Source: Mauremys mutica
Taxonomy: Eukaryota > Chordata > Testudines > Geoemydidae
Length of the DNA stretch: 64,000 nucleotides
NCBI RefSeq assembly: GCF_020497125.1
Contig: NC_059089.1
Coordinates: forward strand, 29,034,282 to 29,098,281
Reading direction: 5' to 3'
The number at the start of each line of letters is the position of its first letter. Position 1 is the stretch's first letter. Shown here piece by piece: positions 10,541 to 20,319 of the stretch. The notes beneath the pieces were generated by a model, which worked only from the letters and a program-made list of their open reading frames with translations, had not been told where the DNA came from and did no database searches. The translations under genes and the position numbers were made by a program.

Positions 10541-10722
10541 CTTCTTCGAGTGCTTGCTCATATTGATTCGAATTAGGTGTGTGCACGCCGCGTGCACGTT
10601 CGTCGGAAGATTTTTACCCTAGCAACACTCGGTGGGTTGGCTGGGCACCCCCTGGAGTGGCGCCGCTATGGCACCGGATATATACCCTTGCCGACCCATC
10701 CGCCCCTCAGTTCCTTCTTACC
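10541..10722 (+). repeat. left inverted terminal repeat of the younger DIRS
   Basis: Reads in inverse at 16371-16582. Shared blocks include gcacgttcgtcggaagattt, accctagcaacactcggtgg, tggagtggcgccgctatggc and ccgacccatccgcccctcag. It contains a TATA-like 'ggatatataccc' near 10677, a plausible core promoter for the element. Some CpG-type differences from the right repeat are present. Confidence 0.92.
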
Positions 10723-10914
10723 ACCCATGTCGGTCGTTGGAACAGTGCAGCGTGGCTTAGCTGACCTCCACTTCCCTAGCTACTCGTAGTTCTCTCATTA
10801 ATTCTTGTGTATGTAGTTCAGATTTATATAATTGTAGTTAACTTTATTCGTTTGTAGCATAGTTAGTGTCTATAGTTCAGAGGGGTTCGGGGATTATCCC
10901 CTTCCCCACGCCCG

Positions 10915-13356
10915 GTGCCGGGGTCTATGCCCGGTTCACCGGGTTTCAAACCGTGCTCGGCCTGCCGCAAGCCGATGCCGACAAGAGATCCCCACGACTC
11001 CTGTCTTAAGTGCCGCGGGGAATCTCACCTAACAGATAAGTGCCGCATTTGTAAGGCCTTTAAGCCGAGAACAAAAAAGGAGCAGGGCTTTCATTTCAAG
11101 CAACTTCTGAAGGAGGCAGCTCTTACTCTTCCGCCCTCGGCACCGAGCGCTGGACAGTCTTCAAGAAGCGCTCCCTCGGCACCGGGTCGCGCCGGTACCG
11201 CCAAGACCTCTCGGCACTGCCGTCGCTGGCACTGCCGTCCACTCGGCACGGAGCCCTCTCCCCGAGGATGAAGAGGCACAAGACTCCTGCTGCATCTGAG
11301 CCGCCTGCTCCGCAGCCCGAGCGCTATACTAAGTTGGACCTCCCGGCACCGATACCTGCCGTGGCACCGACAATATCGGCACTGTCGACTCTGGCCACGC
11401 AAGAGCCTTCGAGTCCGGTGCCTGAAAGCTCCCCGGTACGAGCCGTGGTTAAGCTCACTATTCCCTCCACGCCGGAGACACTTTCCATGGCGAGGGAGTG
11501 ATTGCAATGACAGCGTCTGCTCTGCTTCAACCCCCGGCACCGCCGGTGCGGGTTATGTAGTCGATCGGCAAGCCTGCCTTGATCAGACCACCCTCCGTCG
11601 GCACCGCAGAGCGGCACTGTTCACGATCACAGTCCCGCAGATGTTCTCGGTCCGTCGCCAATCCAGGTCCCGACGCCACTTGCAGTCCCGGCACCGTTCT
11701 CCATTTTGGTACCAGTCCTACTCGCGGCACCGGTCAGAGTCCCGTTCGCCGTCCCGGTACACTTGGCACCGATCCAGCTCCCGGCACTGCTCCAGGCACC
11801 GTGACTCTCGTAGCCACTCCCGACGTCGAGCCTCGAGATCTCTGTCGACCTCCTGGCACCGCTCCGGTCACAGGTCCTGTTCTCGCTCCCAGTACCGGTA
11901 TGCCTCCCGGTACCGATCCCCGGTGCCGCGTCGAGCGAAGTCAGCTAGAGAGGGAGACTCTGCCCAGGACTTTTCAGCTCCTCCATGGCCATCCAGACAT
12001 GCATCAGTGTCGTCCCGCGCGGGCAGTTCATACGCACAGGACGGTGATTCGGATGTGCCCACCAGAGTCTTCCAGGAGCCTCAGGCCCAGGACCCTGGCC
12101 CCCATCAGTGGTCATCCTGGACAACTTGGATGTACCACCATGCCAAAGACGTACCTGTGATCCCATCTCGCTCTGTTCCGTCAGAGCACTGGGTGCCACA
12201 GGCAACAGTTAGCCATCCCCCTCTGACCGGTACGGAGGAAGCCCTGGTTCAGCCACTGGGCTCCCAGATCCCACCGGAACAGGAGGTCGTCCAGGAGCAC
12301 GAGCCCACACAGGACCCGCTTGTCCCCGGCCTTTCTTCTTCCTCCTCCCCAGATGAGGCAGTGGCAGAAACGTACTCCTCGGGCCCTCCTCCAATCGACT
12401 TGAGGTCCCATCAGGACCTCCTGAGACGGGTGGCACTCAATATGAACCTCCAAGTGGAGGAAGTCTCGGGGATAGAGGATCCGGTCGTAGACATTCTGTC
12501 GGCTGATGCCCCCACTAGAGTGGCCCTACCGTTCATTCGGACGATCCAGGCCAATGCGGATACCATCTGGCAGTCTCCAGCCACTATCCCGCCCACGGGC
12601 AGGGGAGTTGAACGCAAGTACATGGTATCCTCCAGGGACTACGGGTACCTATATGTACATTCTCCCCCCTGCTTCCTGGTCGTCCAGTCCGTCAATGAGA
12701 GGGAACGCTATGGCCAGCAGGCACCAGCCCCTAAGTTGAAGGAGGCTAGGCGAAGGGACTTACTGGGCCGTAAGGTGTACTCAGCAGGGGCCCTGCAACT
12801 CCGTGTAGCAAACCAGCAAGCCCTGCTTAGCCGCTACAATTACAACACCTGGGCGGCGGTGGGCAGATTTACGGAGTCGGTTCCTCAGGACTCCCGTCAA
12901 GAGTTTGCTGCCCTCCTGGAAGAAGGGAAGAAAGTGGCGAGAACTTCCCTCCAGGCCTCGTTGCATGCAGCTGACCCCGCTGCCAGGACTCTGGCCTCGG
13001 GTGTTGCCATGAGGCGCATTTCATGGCTCCAGTTGTCGAGCCTTCCCCCGGAGCTGCAGCATACTATGCAGGACTTGCCCTTCGTTGGCAAAGGCCTGTT
13101 CTCCGAAAAAACTGACCCTAGGCTGCAAAGCCTAAAGGACAGCAGGGTCACTATGCACTCTCTCGGCATGCACATGCCGGTGACTCAGCACCGACCTTTC
13201 CGTCCCCAGCCTCACTGCCCTTACCCTGTGCCTAGACAAAGACAGAACTTTGCCAGCAGGCGTGGCCGAGGCGGTCATAGGCGTCAGTCAGGATCCCAAG
13301 GGGGCCAAAATCAGGGTCCCTCTAAACCACCAATGGGGCCAAAGCCTACCTTCTGA
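10915..13356 (+). pseudogene. DIRS gag-like protein, frameshifted
   Basis: Three open segments in changing frames: 10915-11271, 11268-11501, 11641-13356. The first holds a Cys/His cluster (CSACRKPM, then CLKCRGESH, then CRICKAF) resembling paired zinc fingers. The region around 11641-11940 encodes an unusually Ser/Arg-rich tract (SRHRSESRSPSRY type) from DNA that repeats ccggcaccg. A conserved domain follows (TIWQSPATIPPTGRG, then RKVYSAGALQLRVANQQALL, then QDSRQEFAALLEEGKKVA) whose counterparts are recognisable at 16583 and 47700. The C-terminus is Arg/Gly/Gln-rich. It presumably packages element RNA; at least two frameshifts inactivate it. Confidence 0.8.
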
Positions 13357-15172
13357 AAGCACGCCCGAGGACGGCGTACCAGTTATTACCCAGGATCCGT
13401 TCCCTCCCTTTTACAACCGCCTCTCCTTTTTCCTCCCTGCGTGGTCCCTTCTAACCTCAGATCGTTGGGTCCTACGCACTGTGGAACTTGGGTACCGCCT
13501 CCAGTTTATTTCGTCCCCCACCTCCCACCCTCCGTCCTCGTCCCTCTTTAGGGACCCCTCTCACGAGCAATTCCTCTTGCAAGAGGTGCGGACGCTCCTC
13601 ACCATCGGAGCTATAGAGGAGGTACCAAAGGACGAAAGGGGCAAGGGGTTCTACTCCCACTATTTCCTAATCCCCAAGGCGAAGGGAGGTCTCAGACCTA
13701 TCCTAGACCTGCGGGAGCTCAACAAGTTCATGATAAAGCTGAAGTTCCGCATGGTATCCATGGGGACCGTCATCCCATCCTTGGATCCCGGAGACTGGTA
13801 TGCCGCCCTCGATATGAAGGGCGCGTATTTTCACATTGCCATTTATCTTCCACACAGAAGGTACCTCCGGTTTGTGGCCAACCGTCATCATTCCGTATCT
13901 AGACGATTGGCTCATTCGAGGGACCTCCGAGGCCCAAGTTACCAGTCATGTGGGCATCGTCAAGGACCTATTCTTGCATCTAGGCCTGGTGATCAATATA
14001 GAGAAATCCACTCTGGTTCCCACACAGAGAATAGAATTCATTGGGGCCATCCTGGACTCCAATCTCGCCAGAGCCTGCTTACCTCAGCCTCGGTTTCAGG
14101 CGATGGTAACGATTATACAAGGTCTACGGACCTTCCCTACAACTTTGGCTCGCACTTGCCTAGGTCTCCTGGGTCACATGGCTGCCTGCACATTCGTAAC
14201 CAAACATGCCAGGCTTCGCCTCCGTCCACTCCAATCGTGGCTCACCTTGGTGTACCACCCGGGCAGAGACAGCATAGACATGATCGTCTCGATCCCACTG
14301 AGCATCCTAAGCTCCCTCGACTGGTGCTCGACGCCCTCCCTGGTGTGTGCACAGATGCTGTTCCATCCACCTCACCCCTCGGTGTCCCTCACGACGGATG
14401 CCTCTTCTCTCGGCTGGGGTGCTCACCTTGGTCAGTTTCGCACTCGGGGCCTTTGCTCAGCTCAAGAGCTGGCCTTGCACATCAATGTCCGAGAGCTGAG
14501 AGCAGTCCGCCTTGCGTCCCAGGCGTTTCAGCAGCACCTACAAGGCCGTTGTGTCTCAGTGTTCACAGACAACACAACGGCCATGTATTACATAAACAAG
14601 CAGGGAGGAGCACGGTCCTCCCCTTTTTGCAGGAAGCTATCCAGCTCTGGGACTTCTGCGTAGCCCAATCGATAGACCTGGTAGCGTCCTTTCTCCCAGG
14701 GGTCCGGAACACTCTGGCGAATCGCCTCAGCAGATCCTTCCTGTCTCACGAGTGGTCGATTCGTCCAGACGTTATCCATTCCGTTTTCCGGAAGTGGGGC
14801 TTTCCCCGCTTAGACCTCTTCGCTTCTCGCAAGAACAGAAAGTGCCAGACATTCTGCTCATCCCAAGGCCTCTCCCCGGGCTCGATCTTGGATGCTTTTC
14901 TGATGCCGTGGACGAGCCATCTGCTGTACGCTTTTCCACCGTTCCCGCAGGTTCACAGGGTCCTGCTAAAACTCCGCAGGGACAGAGCGCACCTGATCAT
15001 GATCGCTCCAGCGTGGCCCAGGCAGCACTGGTACACCATGTTGCTAGACCTGTCGATAGCCAACCAGATTCCCCTGCCTCTTTGGCCAGACCTCATAACG
15101 CAGGATCACAGCAGACTTCACCACCCAGACCTGCAATCCCTGCACCTCACAGCATGGCTGCTGCGTGGCTAA
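13250..15172 (+). pseudogene. DIRS reverse transcriptase and RNase H, with internal deletion
   Basis: Overlaps the end of gag by about 100 bases in another frame, a usual DIRS arrangement. RT blocks: FYSHYFLIPKAKGGLRPILD, then LRELNKFM, then WYAALDMKGAYFHI (motif A with its Asp) and YLRFVANR in frame 2. PYLDDWLIRG (motif C, catalytic LDD) follows in frame 3, directly after YLRFVAN. The intervening 'LPFGLSSAPRVF' type block, still readable in the older copy at 18110 as LPFSPSSVPRV, is missing here, a loss of roughly 110 bases. RNase H blocks SLTTDASSLGWGAHL, ELRAVRLA and FTDNTTAMYYINKQGGARS follow. A second shift near 14615 returns to frame 2 (LPFLQEAIQLWDFC, then LPGVRNTLANRLSRSF). Non-functional. 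Confidence 0.88.
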
Positions 15173-16222
15173 ACCGAACCAAGTTAGGTTGCTTGGCCTC
15201 GGTACTACAGGTTCTCCTGGGTGGTAGGAAACCTTCCACTCGGTTAACATATCTGGCCAAGTGGACGCGTTTCTCCTGCTGGTGCGACACGCACAATGTT
15301 ACTCCCACCGAGGTCCGGATCCATTCCATCTTGGACTGCCTCTGGTCTCTCAAACAGCAGGGCCTGGCGGTGTCATCATTGAGGGTACACTTGGCAGCCA
15401 TCTCTACCTTCCACCCGGGGGAGAGTGACTGCTCCGTATTCTCGGACCCTATGGCTTCTAGGTTCCTCAAGGGCTTGGAGCGCTTATATCCCCAAGTCGC
15501 CGCCCCGCCCAAACCTGGGTCCTCAACCTCGTTCTAACCAGACTTATGACTGCCCCATTCGAGCCACTGGCAATCTGCTCGCTGCTATACCTGTCCTGTA
15601 AGACAGGTTTCCTTGCAGCCATTGCATCGGCCAGATGAGTCTCCGAGCTTCAGGCTCTCACGGTGGACCCACCGTATACTGTGTTTCACAAGGACAAGGT
15701 GCAGTTGTGACCACATCCAGCCTTCCTCTCTAAGGTGGTGTCGGCCTTTCATATCAACCAGAATATCTTCCTTCTGGTCTTCTTTCCGAAGCCACATTCA
15801 TCGCGAAGGGAGCAACAATTGCCCTCCCTAGACGTCCGTAGGGCGCTCGCATTTTATATCGAGCGGTCAAAGCCCTTTCGTAATGCCCCAACTCTTCATC
15901 GTACTGGCAGACCAAACGAAGGGCCTACCTGTCTCCTCCCAGAGGATTTCATCTTGGGTGACGTCATGCATCCGCACCTCCTGTGACTTGGCCCATGTTC
16001 CGTCGCGCCACCTCACTGCACATTCCACCAGGGCTCAGGCTTCTTCTGCTGCCTTCCTTGCTCACGTACCCTTCCAGGAGATATGTCATGCAGCTACCTG
16101 GTCCTCGGTCCACACCTTTGGCTCACATTATGCACTGGTCCAACAGTCCAGAGATGATGCAGCCTTTGGCTCAGCAGTTTTGCATTCTGCAACATCTCAC
16201 TCCGACCCCACCGCCTACGTAA
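15137..16222 (+). pseudogene. DIRS tyrosine recombinase
   Basis: Begins near MAAAWLNRTKLG. The N-terminal core-binding part reads LTYLAKWTRFSCWC, then SILDCLWSLKQQGLAVSSL (intact to 15537, then a stop). The catalytic part follows with several stops: AAIASAR (first catalytic Arg, followed by TGA where a CGA Arg codon is likely), then HSTRAQASSAAFLAH at 16021 (the H-x-x-R box), and HTFGSHYALV at about 16129 with the nucleophilic Tyr. These residues define a phage-integrase-type recombinase that would integrate circular element DNA. A copy with the same boxes remains in the old DIRS at about 22212. Confidence 0.87.
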
Positions 16223-16235
16223 GGCTTGGGAATCA

Positions 16236-16334
16236 CCTAATTGGAATCGATATGAGCAAGCACTCGAAGAAGAAAAGACGGTTACTCACCTTTGTAACTG
16301 TTATTCTTTGAGATGTGTTGCTCATATCCATTCC
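16236..16334. repeat. internal complementary region of the younger DIRS
   Basis: The left half (cctaattggaatcgatatgagcaagcac and on) is the reverse complement of the element's left end at 10541-10577. The right half (ggttactcacctttgtaact through atccattcc at 16334) is the reverse complement of its right end, 16522-16582. Together it spells the complement of the two termini joined head to tail, the DIRS-1-type template for closing a circular DNA. The mid-point gaagaagaaaagacgg is the exact junction. Confidence 0.92.
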
Positions 16335-16370
16335 AAACCCGCCCTCCTTTCCCACTGTTGGAGTAGCTGG

Positions 16371-16582
16371 CAAGAAGGAACTGAGGGGCGGATGGGTCGG
16401 CAGGGGTATATATCCAGTGCCATAGCGGCGCCACTCCAGGGGGCACCCAGCCGACCCACCGAGTGTTGCTAGGGTAAAAATCTTCCGACGAACGTGCACG
16501 TGGCGCGCGCACACCTAATTGGAATGGATATGAGCAACACATCTCGAAGAACAACAGTTACAAAGGTGAGTAACCGTCTTTT
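16371..16582 (-). repeat. right inverted terminal repeat of the younger DIRS
   Basis: Inverted partner of 10541-10722, followed by an outer extension (aacacatctcgaag through ccgtctttt) that the left end lacks. This asymmetry is a known trait of DIRS termini and is repaired through the internal complementary region. Sequence directly after 16582 is old DIRS gag. Confidence 0.9.
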
Positions 16583-17580
16583 ATGCCTCTGCCACCTTCC
16601 ATGGCCAACGATTTTTGGAAATTTCAAGATCTCATAAAGAGAGAGCAGCTGATACTCTTCAAATTCCAGTCAGAGATAAAGGACACGAAGCAAAAACTGT
16701 TGGATATCCTGCTGTCAGCAACACTCTCCAAGGTGGTGGTACTCATTAATGAGGGACTACAGGATCCAGCTAAGACTATATGGCAAATACCTGCTACTGT
16801 TCCGCAAAAGTGAAAAAGGGCAGATAAAAAGTATTCTGTTCCCACCACCAAAAGATTCTGAGGGTTTGTTCTTCCACCTAGCTCCCTGGTGGTGGACATG
16901 ATAAATGAGTGAGATAAGCAGCACTTCTCTAAATATGACAAAGACCAAAAGAGACTGGACTTTTTTTGATGGAAATCCTATTAATCGGCTGCCCTACAAT
17001 TCAGGATCACAAACTATCAGACCATCATCGGCAAATATAATTTTACAAACTATAATACATTACAGCCTTTATTGAACATCTGCCACAGGAACATAGGGAG
17101 GAATCCAATCCATCATTTCAGAGGGCCAGTTATTGGCCAAAACCGCTCTTCAAGCATCCTTGAATGCTGCTGACATTGCTACCAGGTCCATCTCCATGGC
17201 AGTATTTATACACAGGGCATCATGGCTAACTCAGATTTTCCAAGAGAAGTTAGGAACACTGTTGAGGACTTTACTTTCAATGGCAGTAAACTTTCCTTGG
17301 AGACCTTGCAAACACGGATGAGTCCTTGCGCACACTGAAGGACTATAGGTCTACTTTAGGATTCCTGGGCATTCATACACCTACAAATAAGAGAGGATTT
17401 AGTATGTCACAGACTGTCCAAAGATTCTCTGGATTCTATAGATCTACCGAACCTCCCATGGAAAGACATAAATTCCAGAGAAAGAGGGCCGCTCAAATGC
17501 CTTCCATGACCACCCAGTATTTTCAAAGCAATGATTTTGAGAGTCAGTCAAGCATTCAAATCCTCCCACACCTCTAGTTT
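16583..17580 (+). pseudogene. old DIRS gag, second half
   Basis: Resumes right after the younger element with MPLPPSMANDFWKFQDLIKR and then INEGLQDPAKTIWQIPATVP. The latter matches the younger gag's TIRTIQANADTIWQSPATIP in order and spacing. It continues with decayed equivalents of the 'RITNYQTIIGKYNF' and 'TALQASLNAAD' blocks. Multiple stops. Together with 10000-10538 it proves one gag split by the younger insertion. Confidence 0.8.
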
Positions 17581-17769
17581 CACGGCTGCCTACGTTTGCC
17601 CATCTCCCTGACTTTGGAGATGGTCTTTCCTGTTTCCAGTATGTTTGGAAGCAGATCACTAGAGTGGGTCAGAGAGGTTATAACATCAGGCTATGCCATT
17701 CATTCTACATCCCTCCCTCCCTTCCAACCTCCCCCCCTGCCCCACTCTTCTTAAGGGATGCCTTCACAA

Positions 17770-18359
17770 GCTTTTATTGAGACAGGAAGTGAACTGTCTC
17801 CTTTGATTAGGAGCAATAGAGCTTGTTTTGCTGCCTCACAAAGGCAAAGGGTTTTACTTAAAGTATTTCCTTGTGCAAAAGAACAACAGAGGATGAATAC
17901 CCTAATTTGGATCTAAGAATTCTAAACAAGTTCATAAAGTCTCAAAAGTTCAGGAAGGTGACTCTGGCAGCTATAATTCCTTCACTGGAGGAAGTGGATT
18001 CGTTTTCAGCCCTTGACCTACAGGATACCTATTTCCATATGACGATATACCCATTGCACAGGAAATACCTACAGTTCACTATAGGCCGGGATAATTTCCA
18101 ATACCATGTTCTTCCCTTTAGTCCTTCTTCTGTCCCAAGGGTACTCTCGAAGATCCAGACAGTAGTGGCTGCTTACCTGTGACAAGAAGTGGTCCTAGTC
18201 TTCCCGTACCTCAACAACTGGCTACTCGAGGGTTGTTCCTCCAAAGCAATGCTATCTTCCACCCAGACAGCCCTTGCTCTGTTCCAGGAGTTGGGTCTTC
18301 AGCTGAACGAAAAAAAATCTTTGTTAACCCTTGTACAGAAGATAGAGTTTATAGGCGTA
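17770..18359 (+). pseudogene. old DIRS reverse transcriptase, first part
   Basis: Readable in the open stretch 17871-18182: NLDLRILNKFIKSQKFR, FSALDLQDTYFHM (motif A), YLQFTIGRDNFQYHVLPFSP (including the block deleted in the younger copy). After a stop and frame change come FPYLNNWLLEG and LVQKIEFIGV. The catalytic LDD has become LNN, so the enzyme is dead. The coding run is cut at 18360 by an LTR. Confidence 0.8.
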
Positions 18360-19056
18360 TGTGGTGGGGCAATGACTCACCAGCACGGCACCTCCTGCTG
18401 GTTGTCCAGGGAATTAGCACTTTTCCAGCTCTCGGGTGCCCTCTGCTGGCTGATGTTTCACCTGCCATTGGCCCCCATGTACCTCCCAGACCCCAGTGCC
18501 CTTTGCCCAGGGGTTCTGCCCTCCGCAGTACCCCCTCTCTCTGGGTCTCCCCTCCCAGGGGAACCTGCAACCCTCTATCTCCATCTTGCCTCAGTGGCTA
18601 CTGCCAGTCACCATCTAGCCCCCGGTTCCTGGGGCAGACTGCAGTCTGTATGCCACTCATTGTCGGCAAGTGGGGTTTGGACCAGCCGCCTCTGCCTATT
18701 TCTGGGCTGCCCCTCTGCAGCCCTAGTACCCTTTTGTGGGCCCTTAGCTTGGCCTGCAGCCTGGGGCTTTGCTAGGCTGGAGCTCCCCAGCTCCCTCTGC
18801 CCTTCCCCAGCACTGCTCCACCCTAGATACCCTTCTCAGCTTCCCAGGCAGCCAGGTCCTTCTCTCTCTGAAAGCTAGAGAGAGAATCTCAGTCTCTGGC
18901 CCTCAGCCCTCTTATAGGACCAACTGTGGTCTGATTGGGTTGTGGCCCCACCTGTGGCTGCTTCCCCAAATCAGCCTAGCTTTTCCCCCCACTGCAGCCC
19001 TCTCCCAGGGTTGTTTTAAGCCCTTCAGGGCATGAGTGGGTGACCACCCTGCAACA
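18360..19056 (-). mobile_element. solo LTR of an endogenous retrovirus or LTR retrotransposon
   Basis: A 697-bp C-rich block that interrupts the old RT frame. It starts tgtggtgggg and ends ctgcaaca, so it is bounded by TG...CA. On the minus strand it begins TGTTGCAGGG and has a TATA-like TATAAGAG near 18917-18910, suggesting minus orientation. The flanks (ggcgta / gggtgc) do not give a clean target duplication. No internal viral genes are present. The ORFs across it are composition artefacts. Confidence 0.7.
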
Positions 19057-20100
19057 GGGTGCCTTTAGAGTTGTTGACAGCCAGGGCTTACCTTCCCTTA
19101 GACAGATTTGTAACTTTGTCAAGTCTGGTATAGGTAATTCAGGGAAAACCTCAGACCACAATAAGGAATTTTCTTCACTCCTGGGATAACACGGCTTCTT
19201 GCACCTTTTTAACCAATCATGCAAAGCTATGTCTCTGCTACTTCCAGTGTTGTCTCAGAATGACCTATTCTCCAGCCAGACACACCTTGAACGGGCAGAT
19301 GATAATTCCTCTGCAAGTGAGAAATTCTTTAGATTGGTGGAAAAATCAACTCAACATCAGTGCAGGCAATTCCTTTCTGTTGTCCAGCCCCATCAATAAC
19401 TTTAACAGATGGATCAGTGTTGGAGATGGGGAGCTCACCTCAATGCCTTCACAACTCAGGGCAGATGAACAACTCAGGAAACCAATCTCCACATCAGTGT
19501 ACTGGAACTCAGGGCTGCCTTCATTTCCTACCGCTCTTCAGAGGCAAATCAATCAGGGTCATGACGAACAATACATCCAGCATGTTCTGTACCAACAAGC
19601 AGGGAGGAGCATGATTCCCCTCTCTGTGCACTGAAACCATTAAACGAGGGAACTGGTGCATAGCTCATCGAATCCAAATTTCACTGGTCTACCTCCCAGG
19701 TATTCAGAACACCACAGCAGATGTTTTCAGAAGACGCTTCTCCCAGGACTCCAAACTCTCATATTCTCTACAGCATATTCCAAAGATAGGGAGTGCCAGA
19801 GGTGTCTCTCTTTGACATCTCCAGGAACCAAAAGTGTCCTCTTGTCTGCTCGAGAGAAGTCTGAGCCACCACGCTTTGGGAGACACCTTTCTTCTATCTT
19901 GGAGGAAGGGTCTGTTCTATGCATTTACCTCTCCACCGCTGATATGAAGGGTGATGAACAAAATCAGACAGACAAGGCCAGAGTTGTCCTTATAGAGCTG
20001 ACATGGCTGAGACAAACTTGGTACCCTTCCCTGCTTCATTTATGTGTCCAACCACCAGTCAAGCTTCCAACCACTCCTCATCTCATTTTATAGGCTACGG
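19057..20100 (+). pseudogene. old DIRS: end of RT and RNase H remnants
   Basis: Continues the frame broken at 18360: 'RVVDSQGLPSLRQIC', then decayed blocks, then 'TDGSVLEMGSSPQ' (RNase H, TDAS block), then MTNNTSSMFCTNKQGGA. The last matches FTDNTTAMYYINKQGGARS of the younger copy, with the catalytic TDN changed to TNN. A degenerate 'TGLPPRYSEHH..' follows where the younger copy has LPGVRNTLANRLS. No function left. Confidence 0.72.
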
Positions 20101-20319
20101 GTTGCCTGCTTCACCCCAACCTAGGGGTTCACCACCTCAGGGGATGGTACCTTGGTCGTTCATGGGTTAGTATCCTCCTGCTCTGCAGAAGTGCAACAGG
20201 TGTTACCAAAAAGTAGAAAGAAGTCAACCTGTACTACTTACTTGCAGAAATGGAAGAGATTCTTCCTTTTGTGGTATTGCCAACGCCTTCTGCCTGAATT
20301 GGTGCCACATTCAGTCATC

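Larger units (their letters stand above)
10541..16582 (+). mobile_element. structurally complete DIRS retroelement (younger copy)
   Basis: A 6.0 kb element with inverted terminal repeats (10541-10722 and 16371-16582), an internal complementary region (16236-16334), and the gene order gag, RT/RNase H, tyrosine recombinase. DIRS elements lack a DDE integrase. A recombinase integrates a circular DNA, so no target duplication is expected, and none is seen. The left end cttcttcgagtgcttgctca and the right end ggtgagtaaccgtctttt are both complementary to parts of the internal region. The coding regions are damaged (RT deletion, frameshifts, stops), so this copy is dead, but its termini are well preserved. 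It sits inside an older DIRS gag. Confidence 0.93.

Noticed and set aside
11579..12160. 193-codon plus ORF inside the DIRS gag region
   Set aside because: It overlaps the true gag frame, which is open from 11641 to 13356. Its Pro/Thr/Gly composition comes from reading ccggcaccg repeats in another frame.
18179..18878. ORFs of 198 and 229 codons
   Set aside because: They run from the old DIRS RT into the LTR at 18360. The LTR part is C-rich non-coding sequence.
18360..19056. Complete endogenous retrovirus
   Set aside because: Only an LTR is present between DIRS RT halves. No gag, pol or env sequence is visible. The same holds for the LTRs at 48331 and 56047.
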